Shown one piece after another: positions 49,501 to 54,152 of a stretch of DNA of 64,000 nt. The DNA comes from Sycon ciliatum (Eukaryota; Porifera; Calcarea; Leucosolenida; Sycettidae). Positions within the stretch are counted from its first letter, which is position 1; every line of letters starts with the position of its first letter. A program made the position numbers and the translations under genes. Below the pieces are notes generated by a model, which worked only from the letters and a program-made list of their open reading frames with translations, was not told the origin of the DNA and ran no database searches. The DNA lies in contig NC_088647.1 of the NCBI RefSeq assembly GCF_964019385.1, positions 402,112 through 466,111 on the forward strand, in the 5' to 3' direction.

Positions 49501-52500
49501 AATATTTCAGAAAATCACACCGATGTATATGTTCTCCATTTCGTTTTTCGTGCAATAGTCGGGCACAAAATGGAGAGGCATAGAAATTGTAACCCAGAGC
49601 TTAGGCACCCGATTCCTTTCACGTCTAGCTTCACCATGGTTACCATGTAGCACATCAACAGTTGCCAAGGTTACCATGCAGCACATAATTTCACCTCAAT
49701 AGTTGACAAGGTAACCATGCAGCACATAATTTCACCTCAACTGTTGACATCTTTCTCTTCTGTTCTTTGCAGTCAAGCGGCTAAACGGATTGAACGTTAT
49801 CAACTTGAAGTCACTATCGAAGAAGCTGGATTTTGAACCGCAGCTGGATTTTTTCAGGATGACGGAGATCAGCCCACAGACACAACACGTTGCTACTACT
49901 ACAACGTTGGAAGCAAGCAATCGGAGGCCTCTAACACCTGAAGATGCTCCCACCATAGAACTAGAAGTTATTGAGAACGAATCAGTCGGAGATGAAGTAT
50001 AGAGAAACGCCTATGCCGTAGCCAACATTCCGAACATGGAATAATTTCACTTATAGAGAACTACTATTTTAGTTTATTGCTAGCCCAGGGTGCTGAAAAG
50101 TGACTGTGGAGGGAAAGTGTCCATTGGATTGAGATTTTGTCATTATTCTACCGTATTATTATAGAGCCGAACATTGTGAACTTGATATGTTCCAGCTATA
50201 TCAGGGCCTGCTGGATAGCCGGGTCACGCGCCCGGCTGGGGAACTGCACGACCTGGCTGGACAGATAACACCGGGTCCAGTCTGACCCGGCTGAAAAATG
50301 TCTCAAACTGACAATGGATTCCTAAAATACCGGTATTTTACGACTCGCGGACCCCATCTGTTGCAAATCTAGCGCAACCGTACACACTACAGTCTACAAG
50401 CGACAGAAACTCGGCTTGGGTCAACTGGGGTCAACTGGTTCGAGCGCGAGCTGGCCAGCGGCGAGCAGGAAGTCAGGACATTGAAAGTCGATGGGGCAGG
50501 CAGTCAAAAGCGTAAGTTACTTTGGCAATAGCTTTTGACACAGTTGAAAGTTTTGAGCAGGCTTTTTGGTTGTTTTTCTGCCGGATGATCTGACCCGGCT
50601 GGTCTGCATGCGCCAGGTACACTCTGACCGGGCTGTGTTGAATGTCTAGAGCAGGCCCTGCTATATGTGAATAAAGTAGCAGTGGTGAATATGTTGCAAC
50701 TATCGGCGAAGCGAAATTGGTCGCTCCTAAGTTACATGGAGTTCTGCCTCTGGGCCAGAAAATGACACTTGATCGACTCACAACTGCTGACAGGAGCACA
50801 CAAGGAACCCGTTGACCCTTCCACTTGGCAAGCATGCAACAGAGCACCAATCCAACTGCTGCCAGGAGCACACAAGGAACCCGTTGACCCTTCCACTTGG
50901 CAAGCATGCAACAGAGCACCAATCCGTGCTAAAACCCAACAGTATTTCCACTCCCTGCTCAAAATCAGTATTTCAGGGAACTCTTCCCCTCCCCGATCAG
51001 TTGAGCTGGAGTAGAGACAAACTTGCACTTGGTTACAGTGCCGTTTTGTCTCCAGCATGACAAACACCTCACAGGTCCCAAGGTGGCAATGTGAGTCAGT
51101 ACCTCACAGGTCCCAAGGTGGCAATAGGGAGGTTTAGTTCCCACGTAACGGAAACGCGTACGTGGGTGATCCACGTAAAGTGGATGAAGGGCACCCACGT
51201 TGCAATGTTGTGTTTAGTCACACGGAACAAACAAAAGCATAAAGCGAAAGGCCCAAACCTGGTCAAAGACGAAGCTACCCGGGCCTAAGAAGCTCATCGA
51301 ATATTTTGATTTCGTGCTTCGGAAACTTCTTCAGCTGAGCACCCTCACAGCTTGCACAATGCGCTCCATTCTAATTTTCACCCACGTTCTGGCGGAACGT
51401 GGGTGAGCCTCCATACACGGCATGTCGTGAATCAGAAAACGTCTGTACGTGGGTCACTGAGTATCACGTGGTACACCCACGTAAAGTACCCACGGATTAC
51501 GTGGGACTAAACCTCCCTACTGTGAGTCAGTACCTCACAGGTCCCAAGGTGGCAATGCAGTGAGTCAGTACTGTATAGCCCATGCCGGCCGGAGGGGTGA
51601 GACTGAACAGATGCCAAAAGCTATTGGCAAATGCGAGCTTCCCATAGGAGGATCCTACTTTGGCTAATACTACCAACGGAGTCATTAGTACAGTCATCAG
51701 TACATTTCTAAGTACGTATCTACAACGCCATAATCACATCTAGCCAGTCTGAGCACACCGCGAGTTGCTGCATCCAGTCAATCACTAGTAAACACAGCAT
51801 GGCCAATGGAATCTGAGTAAACGCAGGCGCAGATCTGTACCGGACATATTCAGACTCTCATACTCATTGCGATGAGAACAACAACACCAACATGGTCATC
51901 CACAGGTTCATTTATTAAAAATCAACTGGCCAGTGGACAGGCAATCCCCATGGCAACCATGTTGGCAGATAGCTCAATAGCGTACACTGACTGTTAGTGG
52001 TGTCCAGTCATCCTTGCAGCCAGCCAACTGCTGATGAATACCCCTAAAACTCTAATCCTGACGAGCCAGCTGGGCATGCAAGCTAGCAGTCAGGCAGCTG
52101 AATGGCCAGCAAGCTGCAAATGCAAGCCTAGTGCCAACAGCTGGTCGTCTTGGACTAAGGTATCTGGATGACAATAGAGAGGTAGCGCACAACGAAAATT
52201 CGTTCGATTTCGACCGTCCGGGTTCGAGTAACGAAAGTTGCTCCGAAGATCCGTCCAAACGCGACCGAAACAGAGCAGATCTACGAAAATATTTTTCGTT
52301 ACCTGGAGTACTAAAATACTGATATTCTAAAACTCCCTGTCTTGACTCTTCGCACCCGCACGGCCGACACGTCGCCCACTACGAAAACGTTCATGCGTTG
52401 TGCGCAAGCTCACGGTTACGAATATTTGTTAGCTTTTTTTAGTTAAAAATATACCGCGCTACGAATTTGCGTTGTGCGCAACCTCTCTAATAATCCATAT

Positions 52501-54152
52501 TATTATTATTATGGTCTTCATTGCTGGATATGATGGGGAAAGGACGGTTGTCCTCCCCCCCCCCATGCTTATACTTTGAAGATGAGTTTGCACAGATATT
52601 TGGGCGGGGATCATCTCAAGTGCGTACTGCAGCCCACTATTAATTCCAGGGCTGTGAATACTGCACACATGGACACAGGAGATGGGATTCAGCATTAGCT
52701 TACTGATGTAGTACACAACATCTTGTCCATCCTAGATGCCCTATTCACCTAGTGCCTCTCGTAGTATACTGCCGTTATGCCCATCCTAGAGGCCCTATTC
52801 ACCTAGTGGCTCTCGTAGTATACTGCTGTTATGCCCATCCTAGAGGCCCTATTCACCTAGTGGCTCTCGTAGTATACTGCCGTTATGCCCATCCTAGAGG
52901 CCCTATTCACCTAGTGGCTCTCGTAGTATACTGCCGTTATGCCCATCCTAGAGGCCCTATTCACCTAGTGGCTCTCGTAGTATACTGCCGTTATGCCCAT
53001 CCTAGAGGCCCTATTCACCTAATGGCTCTCGTAGTATACTGCCGTTATGCCCATCCTAGAGGCCCTATTCACCTAGTGGCTTTCGTAGTATACTGCCGTT
53101 ATGCCCATCCTAGAGGCCCTATTCACCTAGTGGCTCTCGTAGTATACTGCCGTTATGCCCATCCTAGAGGCCCTATTCACCTAATGGCTCTCGTAGTATA
53201 CTGCTGTTATGCCCATCCTAGAGGCCCTATTCACCTAATGGCTCTCGTAGTATACTGCTGTTATGCCCATCCTAGAGGCCCTATTCACCTAGTGGCTTTC
53301 GTAGTATACTGCCGTTATGCCCATCCTAGAGGCCCTATTCACCTAGTGGCTCTCGTAGTATACTGCCGTTATGCCCATCCTAGAGGCCATATTCACCTAG
53401 TGGCTCTCGTAGTATACTGCCGTTATGCCCATCCTAGAGGCCATATTCACCTAGTGGCTCTCGTAGTATACTGCCGTTATGCCCATCCTAGAGGCCCTAT
53501 TCACCTAGTGGCTCTCGTAGTATACTACCGTCATGCCCATCCTTTCGGCACAGTACAGATGTCTTGATCAAGTGTACGCCTGATTATAGGCATGCCAGTT
53601 CTAGCATATGCGAGACAGTGGAATTGGTTTTCTTTGCCTGCAGGTGAAATGTCTAGCACTGGCTGTGAGTAGTTGACGGTGTGATGGTCTCCTGTTCTCC
53701 TATGCTTTGCTGCAGTTCGTAAGATGGAGCAGCAGCGATTCCGCTACGCCCGGCAAACATTACGCAACATCAGTGCAACGCGTAGCCATAACCATATGAC
53801 GCACTCAGCAGCAGCAGGTGGTAGCATTGCACCTGCAAGCAGAACGGGTACTATAGAACTTCCCGCTGTAACCAGGCCGCAGGACAATGGCCAAGCCCAC
53901 ACTTCTACATTGTCTAGGAACGGCGACACAGAGCAGTATACACCAACCGAGATGAAGTCTTACAAGAAATCAGTGTCGATATCAGCAGCTGAACCAACGG
54001 TTGCAGCATTTACATGTACACCCGACGGAAGCTGTGCTGATTTGGATACGTCTGCATCATCATCAGGTAGCGATGCCTTGACAATGGCCAACAGAGCAGT
54101 CAGCGGATCTAGGGGAACTGTTAGTATAGACACGGAGATTGCCTCTCTGTAG
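17042..54152 (+). CDS. Multi-exon UPF0658/DUF7789-like membrane protein gene
   Basis: Twelve exons are predicted: 17042-17234, 22655-22722, 23215-23295, 23725-23803, 25696-25796, 41208-41325, 41649-41707, 42314-42436, 43608-43693, 45734-45864, 46600-46686, then either 49773-50002 (451 aa) or 53716-54152 (520 aa). Every junction is GT/AG and every phase matches. After an acidic, hydrophilic N-terminus ([11 protein letters not shown], about residues 29-39) there are about eight hydrophobic helices (near 57-82, 94-114, 121-138, 168-196, 216-236, 253-274, 281-302, 345-366). The segment EFGWKIY (194-200) followed by [11 protein letters not shown] (212-222) and LKLEFFF resembles the conserved core of the fungal UPF0658 Golgi membrane proteins and their animal homologues. 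FGTGLEKI after the last helix matches that family's terminal FGKGL motif. The function of the family is not known. Family assignment is from memory. Confidence 0.75.
18261..19121. mobile_element. 861-bp palindromic TTAA element, copy 2
   Basis: Same length as the copy at 9761-10621 and nearly identical inside. TTAA lies on both sides (18257-18260, 19122-19125). The terminal ~20 bases of each arm differ from copy 1 (AGGGGAAGTTAAGGC instead of AGGGGAAGTATACCC), but in a compensatory way on both arms, so each copy stays self-complementary to its ends. Confidence 0.8.
20004..20298. mobile_element. Short TA-flanked MITE
   Basis: CCGTATATTCTCTATTATAA at the left matches the reverse complement of the right end (…TTATAATAGAGAATATACG). 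TA flanks lie at 20002-20003 and 20299-20300. The interior repeats 'ATAAGCACGGTCTCC'-like phrases on one strand. Confidence 0.7.
20364..20450. repeat. GT microsatellite followed by a G run
   Basis: (GT)n with occasional TT interruptions, ending in a run of 11 G. Confidence 0.9.
21330..21800. repeat. Degenerate ~30-bp minisatellite
   Basis: Units of the form GGGTGGATGGTAGACTGCAG followed by TGTGTCATA recur about 14 times. Some units are longer and contain GGCTGGTATTACCAT. The irregularity indicates an old array. Confidence 0.8.
21801..22654. other. Intron sequence without genes
   Basis: Contains a CCCCTCCTCCTACCCC-rich pyrimidine tract (about 21965-22045) and a degenerate GT run (about 22483-22600). 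No coding evidence. Confidence 0.5.
22655..22722 (+). CDS. Membrane protein gene, exon 2
   Basis: The acceptor TTGCCTACAG and donor GTGAGT bound [22 protein letters not shown], the second half of helix 1 and the following loop. It joins exon 3 on a codon boundary. Confidence 0.75.
22812..23010. repeat. GT microsatellite, ~200 bp
   Basis: (GT)n with scattered TATG and CG interruptions, lying between exons 2 and 3. Confidence 0.95.
23215..23295 (+). CDS. Membrane protein gene, exon 3
   Basis: 27 whole codons, with GLGFDRKIY leading into a helix ([18 protein letters not shown]). Acceptor TTCTGCAG, donor GTAAGA. Confidence 0.8.
23566..23710. repeat. GT microsatellite
   Basis: (GT)n ending 15 bases before the exon 4 acceptor, so it may form part of the intron end. 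Confidence 0.9.
23725..23803 (+). CDS. Membrane protein gene, exon 4
   Basis: [12 protein letters not shown] and the helix [14 protein letters not shown], between acceptor CTATTGCAG and donor GTATGT. One base carries over. Confidence 0.8.
23914..24370. mobile_element. TA-flanked DNA element with nested pogo-like MITE
   Basis: GACCCGCCGGAACC at the left and the reverse complement AACTCGCCGGAACC at the right are flanked by TA (23912-23913, 24371-24372). Internal phrases match the partial copy at 6881-7070. A pogo-like MITE (24036-24187) was inserted later. Confidence 0.7.
24036..24187. mobile_element. Pogo-like MITE nested in the preceding element
   Basis: CAGTCGGACCTCGCTTATCC and, in reverse complement, CAGTCAGACCTCCGGATAGG, with TA on both sides (24034-24035, 24188-24189); 152 bp, non-coding. 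Confidence 0.8.
24528..25022. repeat. 41-bp minisatellite, ~12 copies
   Basis: The unit starts CTTACATAGCCTGCAGTCAC and ends GGAGTTTACCTTGT. Copies are nearly identical. Two copies carry a 4-base insertion (TTTACTGGCTTGT), which marks a higher-order duplication. Confidence 0.95.
25317..25577. repeat. CA microsatellite, ~260 bp
   Basis: (CA)n with repeated interruptions CGCCATA, seen at regular distances (about 25378, 25480 and 25570), suggesting internal duplication of a ~100-bp block. Confidence 0.95.
25696..25796 (+). CDS. Membrane protein gene, exon 5
   Basis: [16 protein letters not shown], then [15 protein letters not shown], between acceptor TTTCTGCAG and donor GTAAGT. It ends on a codon boundary and joins exon 6 ([10 protein letters not shown]) to complete a helix. 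Confidence 0.8.
26229..27585. repeat. Decamer satellite, left block
   Basis: About 135 copies of a 10-bp unit. The first few are GATCAGTGTA, then GATCCGTGTA, then roughly 128 uninterrupted identical GATCCGAGTA units. The array is cut by an LTR element at 27586 and resumes at 38587 in register. Confidence 0.98.
27586..27646. repeat. Left LTR, first part
   Basis: 61 bp identical to 37513-37573, ending at the TA (27645-27646) that was the target of the Tc1-like insertion. Confidence 0.85.
28220..28658 (+). pseudogene. Tc1/mariner-like transposase relic
   Basis: Three frames carry consecutive pieces. First is DPTLDKV...[10 protein letters not shown] then [12 protein letters not shown] and [12 protein letters not shown] (28261-28437), a helix-turn-helix-like region. 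Next is [20 protein letters not shown] (28437-28500), holding the first catalytic Asp of a DDE domain. Last is [15 protein letters not shown] (about 28543-28590), the block that usually follows it. The later catalytic D and D/E were not found. At least two frameshifts make it non-functional. Confidence 0.7.
28762..29154 (+). repeat. 5' LTR of the tRNA-Phe gypsy element
   Basis: 393 bp with TG...CA ends. It contains two copies of ACGCATGCATG about 50 bp apart. No convincing TATA box was seen. Confidence 0.92.
29158..29175 (+). other. Primer-binding site, tRNA-Phe
   Basis: TGGTGCCGAAACCCGGGA is complementary to the 3' end of animal tRNA-Phe (…TCCCGGGTTTCGGCA plus CCA), three bases after the LTR. 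Confidence 0.8.
29207..33523 (+). CDS. gag-pol: Gag-Pol polyprotein, intact single frame
   Basis: 1438 codons without stop or frameshift. The Gag part has a basic start and a capsid-like region, then two CCHC knuckles ([14 protein letters not shown], residues 229-242; [14 protein letters not shown], 280-293) separated by a Gly/Tyr-rich linker (248-268). The protease DTGS is at 355-358. Reverse transcriptase has catalytic YIDD at 697-700. RNase H begins [14 protein letters not shown] (Asp 846) and has [20 protein letters not shown] and [11 protein letters not shown], unlike the TDHKPL type of the other gypsy element here. The integrase has an H2C2 finger (about 1073-1115) and catalytic D1141, D1200, E1236 (35 between the last two), then a GPY/F-like C-terminus. 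Gag and Pol are fused, so no frameshift or readthrough is needed. The clade is not assigned. Confidence 0.93.
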   Translation: MPRRRRTGQRARQGEVEALPVSDSEAVGVASEPEAMSGLKLDGLMKSFGGKAGDSFDDFWLKYSVLSEVNGWDTADKRMQRLPLFLEGDALLVFSRMEAADKKDEDKVSALLQKSFGVTGSDAYEKFTSRRFLSDESPDAYVSDLQRLLAASGHKLTGDDDSVVIEQLLAGLPFDFAKEIRLSSAGKDLRVSDCVEKLRALRKIVSARPGIAGAVVSGPSGGKKSHIVCHKCGEPGHIRKHCPEGRGGGYGGGGGGGYGGGGGGYGGGQQKSSGPRNVTCFFCEQPGHYQQDCELKKQWLRDQKRGKGVAGAAVEIADPCLLATVTTTRPGLPRVFVDVAVPDRDVWRRVQAIIDTGSCRTLISEALVDSLGVPVTESLGKGIVALDGEQLTTRGVVELQYKRDDGPVSIPESTMSAVVLPDLNVVSADVLIGSDFVTMCGGLHMEYDDGRLAGVVIGPAQEKSGKRAPDVVGAVPTPTKLPRHVQVTEDADTGNVVLTTSDGTVCWNAEERHWEISWKWSSKNEPEGFIGSGVAQYSRSGLSESQENTFCDEVDGWIEKGWLVPHDPAVHGEPAAVLPLLAVKQEHKLTTPVRPCLDYTALNKELVSNPGAEAPACQEKLRQWRGAGDPDSYALIDIRKAYLQVRVCPDLWRYQVVKWKGQTYVLTRMGFGLSVAPKLMDLIVRYSTRQFPAVDNYIDDLYVPKEQTDAVVKQLAEYGLPTKPAEDPATARVLGLQLSKDDSGEVKWARRDGPRTALPDVLTRRAVYKWCGALVGHYPVASWLRVHCSWLKHLTSLLGLKYDDPLPDQLKRFCIDLAQRLSSDDPVGGVWQGPGSAEEPCKVWCDASDIAYGAALEFNGCIIEDCSWLRKMDDKRHINLSELDAAAEGLNLAVQWGARRIQLMTDSKTVASWIQQLLTDSKRVKTSGLHSVLIQRRLQVIEETVAQLGLEVEVIWVPTADNKADRLTRVPQKWTHYAKTLLKDDVAAMALTVIGPVTLEQVSVAQQQCADVRQAIAQVEKGEPVTVECFKKIGGQLLVDKGMLYRSVKLPVEGGVAVPVIPESLQGQLVSAVHANSGHANWQTMHDMLRAECYFPSMSTACQDYVRRCQACVRASTKRGPVGEPVRPDIPGKPWSEIVIDTLELGIDRSGRYHCVLVIVDAFTKWADAIPLPRHDAKSVAEAVTKVCLQFGAPEVVRMDNGTEFANAVVSSLFRVFGTKVRTGAAYHPQSQGSAERMNRTLLTMIRKVLDRSSDWKDDLEVLLFYYRTRPHSATGISPMEAMFGWLPRHLIVEKDAAAESLSAWVTKLANRASQIRDLVEEELSRPDACSPEAENPYSRGDRVMMLRPQRQQKRLPPYEDGWVVTETVTPVTVRIQRDAGGLLQMKTVNVSLIKPDVSDPTDGVSADDTTEDQPVEPEEVMRLRPRDGLNAPARFRQ
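33532..33541 (+). other. Polypurine tract of the tRNA-Phe gypsy element
   Basis: GGTGGGAACG directly precedes the 3' LTR. Confidence 0.6.
33542..33934 (+). repeat. 3' LTR of the tRNA-Phe gypsy element
   Basis: 393 bp, same length as the 5' LTR with one noticed substitution. Confidence 0.92.
34340..34440 (-). other. tRNA-like B box, possible SINE fragment
   Basis: On the minus strand GGGTTCGAATCC (plus 34379-34390) is a perfect B box, preceded by TTAGCCAGGAAAGCTCATCA, a weak A-box region, and followed by a long T run. The stems of a real tRNA are not supported. It lies in the right arm of the Tc1-like element. Confidence 0.35.
34664..35676. repeat. Left LTR, second part
   Basis: 1013 bp matching 37574-38586. 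It includes a TATA box (TATAAAAG, 35373-35380) and a TCTAG pentamer run (about 35411-35440). Confidence 0.88.
35677..37512. other. Internal region of the non-autonomous LTR element
   Basis: 1836 bp. It starts TTTGGTGCTGTGACCAGGAT; TGGTGCTGTGACCAGGAT (35679-35696) has the form of a primer-binding site, but the tRNA was not identified. No gag, protease, RT or integrase motif appears in any frame. It ends in a purine tract before the right LTR. Confidence 0.7.
37513..38586. repeat. Right LTR of the non-autonomous element
   Basis: 1074 bp, intact, with the uninterrupted TA target of the Tc1-like element at 37572-37573. A TATAAAAG box lies at about 38283-38290, followed by a TCTAG run. Confidence 0.9.
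38587..41083. repeat. Decamer satellite, right block
   Basis: About 250 units in homogeneous sub-blocks: GATCCGAGTA to about 39250, GATCCGTGTA to about 40800, GATCAGTGTA to about 40955, then eight 14-bp units (GATCAGTGTAGAGA), ending with GATCTGTGTA. Each step differs by one base or a 4-base insertion. Confidence 0.98.
41208..41325 (+). CDS. Membrane protein gene, exon 6
   Basis: [20 protein letters not shown], then [19 protein letters not shown], the family's most recognisable cytoplasmic segment. Acceptor GTTGCAG, donor GTATGT; one base carries over. Confidence 0.85.
41649..41707 (+). CDS. Membrane protein gene, exon 7
   Basis: [20 protein letters not shown], between acceptor TTTCAACAG and donor GTAAGC. 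It continues the conserved core and starts helix 5. Confidence 0.85.
42314..42436 (+). CDS. Membrane protein gene, exon 8
   Basis: 41 whole codons: [20 protein letters not shown], then helix 6 ([21 protein letters not shown]). Acceptor GTTACAG, donor GTAAGC. Confidence 0.85.
42547..42772. mobile_element. Short MITE in intron 8
   Basis: CTGTATAGCAGGAAATTTTC at the left is the exact reverse complement of the right end, and the match extends through CGGACG. 226 bp with AT-rich interior. The target duplication is not resolved because the ends are themselves near-palindromic. Confidence 0.7.
42900..43140. repeat. Inverted repeat in intron 8
   Basis: GAAAGGAAAAGGACATAAGG then ATACGAGTTAAGAGTAACTC (about 42920-42975) returns reverse-complemented at about 43090-43135 (GAGTTACTCTTAACTCGTAT then CCTTATGTCCTTTTCC). 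Arms of about 50 bp around a ~110-bp loop suggest another MITE. Confidence 0.65.
43338..43555. repeat. GT microsatellite, ~220 bp
   Basis: (GT)n with CTGGTGTTCTT interruptions, immediately before exon 9. Confidence 0.95.
43608..43693 (+). CDS. Membrane protein gene, exon 9
   Basis: [20 protein letters not shown] then GYYSFKFF: a charged start followed by helix 7. Acceptor CGGATAG, donor GTAGGA; two bases carry over. Confidence 0.82.
43799..43941. repeat. Small foldback element
   Basis: TAGATACAATTGGGTGAACT at the left matches the reverse complement of AGTTCACCCAATTGTATCTA at the right, with about 100 bp between. The motif GGCCGAAACGTTG lies in the loop. Confidence 0.75.
44060..45420. repeat. 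Inverted repeat with ~150-bp arms
   Basis: The left arm (about 44062-44210, including AACTGCGGAGCAGTACGGTT and GTAGGGCGGCACGACAAGC) recurs reverse-complemented at about 45275-45415. A partial third copy lies at 49122-49320. The ~1.05-kb interior has no transposase motif. Confidence 0.7.
45734..45864 (+). CDS. Membrane protein gene, exon 10
   Basis: The acceptor TATTTCTCCAG and donor A|GTAAGC bound [20 protein letters not shown]...[12 protein letters not shown]. Both phases match the neighbouring exons. The Cys-rich loop between helices 7 and 8 is poorly conserved in my memory of the family, so this exon is less certain. Confidence 0.65.
46047..46490. repeat. 34-bp minisatellite, ~13 copies
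   Basis: Unit TCAACTCTAGCCAATCAAGC followed by TCCTGAGAAGTGTC. The first four units vary (CTCTGG, CTCCAG, CTTCTGG) and the rest are identical, so growth was recent and one-sided. It lies 110 bp before exon 11. Confidence 0.95.
46600..46686 (+). CDS. Membrane protein gene, exon 11
   Basis: [20 protein letters not shown] then KFGTGLEKI: helix 8 and the family's terminal FGxGL motif. Acceptor TTTTTCTGCAG, donor GTGAGT. One base carries over, which fits both candidate last exons. Confidence 0.82.
46861..47430. repeat. G-run minisatellite split by a MITE
   Basis: Units of GAATGG, a long G run, then TAGGGGCAGAGACTG recur at 46861-47000 and again at 47385-47430. Runs of 10-17 G could form quadruplexes. 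The two parts are separated by the element at 47005-47375. Confidence 0.85.
47005..47375. mobile_element. TA-flanked MITE inside the G-run array
   Basis: AGATCGGGCGCCGGAGAAC at the left and, in reverse complement, AGATCGGGCGCCGAAGAAC at the right, with TA at 47003-47004 and 47376-47377. The same G-rich unit continues on each side, marking a clean insertion. Confidence 0.75.
47660..47795. repeat. 46-bp tandem repeat, 3 copies
   Basis: AAATCCAGGAATGATTTACA followed by CTTGTATCACCCAAGGCAAGGCGATC, three identical copies. Confidence 0.95.
47796..49772. other. Intron sequence with repeat fragment
   Basis: Holds C runs (about 48170 and 48975), a partial copy of the 44-45 kb inverted repeat at about 49122-49320, and a tandem duplication near 49640-49745 (GTTACCATGCAGCACATAAT-type). 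No confident exon. Confidence 0.5.
49773..50002 (+). CDS. Membrane protein gene, last exon, form A
   Basis: From acceptor TTCTTTGCAG the carried base completes F, then [20 protein letters not shown] followed by an acidic tail ending ENESVGDEV and TAG. It gives a 451-aa protein with a 76-residue hydrophilic C-terminus. The ETTT/TTTT and acidic composition suggests a disordered cytoplasmic tail. A possible AATAAA lies at 50670. Confidence 0.72.
50202..50660. mobile_element. hAT-like MITE downstream of form A exon
   Basis: CAGGGCCTGCT at the left matches the reverse complement AGCAGGCCCTG at the right (one gap), with CTATAT directly repeated outside both ends (50196-50201, 50661-50666). The interior repeats GGCTGG and CCGGGT phrases in both orientations. 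CAGGG termini suggest hAT, though the visible duplication is 6 rather than 8 bp. Confidence 0.6.
50780..50930. repeat. ~70-bp tandem duplication
   Basis: AGGAGCACACAAGGAACCCG through GCATGCAACAGAGCACCAATC occurs twice in a row with minor differences. Confidence 0.9.
51127..51517. mobile_element. TA-flanked MITE
   Basis: GGGAGGTTTAGTTCCCACGT at the left matches the reverse complement GGGAGGTTTAGTCCCACGTA at the right; TA at 51125-51126 and 51518-51519. It splits a tandem of GTGAGTCAGTACCTCACAGG units that continues on each side. The interior has many CCCACGT motifs. Confidence 0.8.
52177..52487. mobile_element. TA-flanked MITE
   Basis: GAGAGGTAGCGCACAACGAA and, in reverse complement, GAGAGGTTGCGCACAACGCA bound 311 bp with TA at 52175-52176 and 52488-52489. 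Confidence 0.8.
52738..53545. repeat. 54-bp minisatellite, ~15 copies
   Basis: Unit CTCTCGTAGTATACTGCCGT, then TATGCCCATCCTAGAGGCCC and TATTCACCTAGTGG. A few substitutions (CTGCTG, AATGG, CATATT, GGCTTTC) recur in several units, showing multi-unit duplications. The unit length is a multiple of three, which keeps a frame open, but nothing supports translation. Confidence 0.95.
53716..54152 (+). CDS. Membrane protein gene, last exon, form B
   Basis: From acceptor TTGCTGCAG the carried base completes F, then [20 protein letters not shown] and a long Ser/Thr-rich, low-complexity tail ending DTEIASL and TAG (145 residues). It is in phase with exon 11, so it is an alternative to form A and gives 520 aa. 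The basic amphipathic start [16 protein letters not shown] resembles a juxtamembrane segment. It could instead be the only functional ending if form A is an intronic relic; I cannot tell. Confidence 0.65.
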
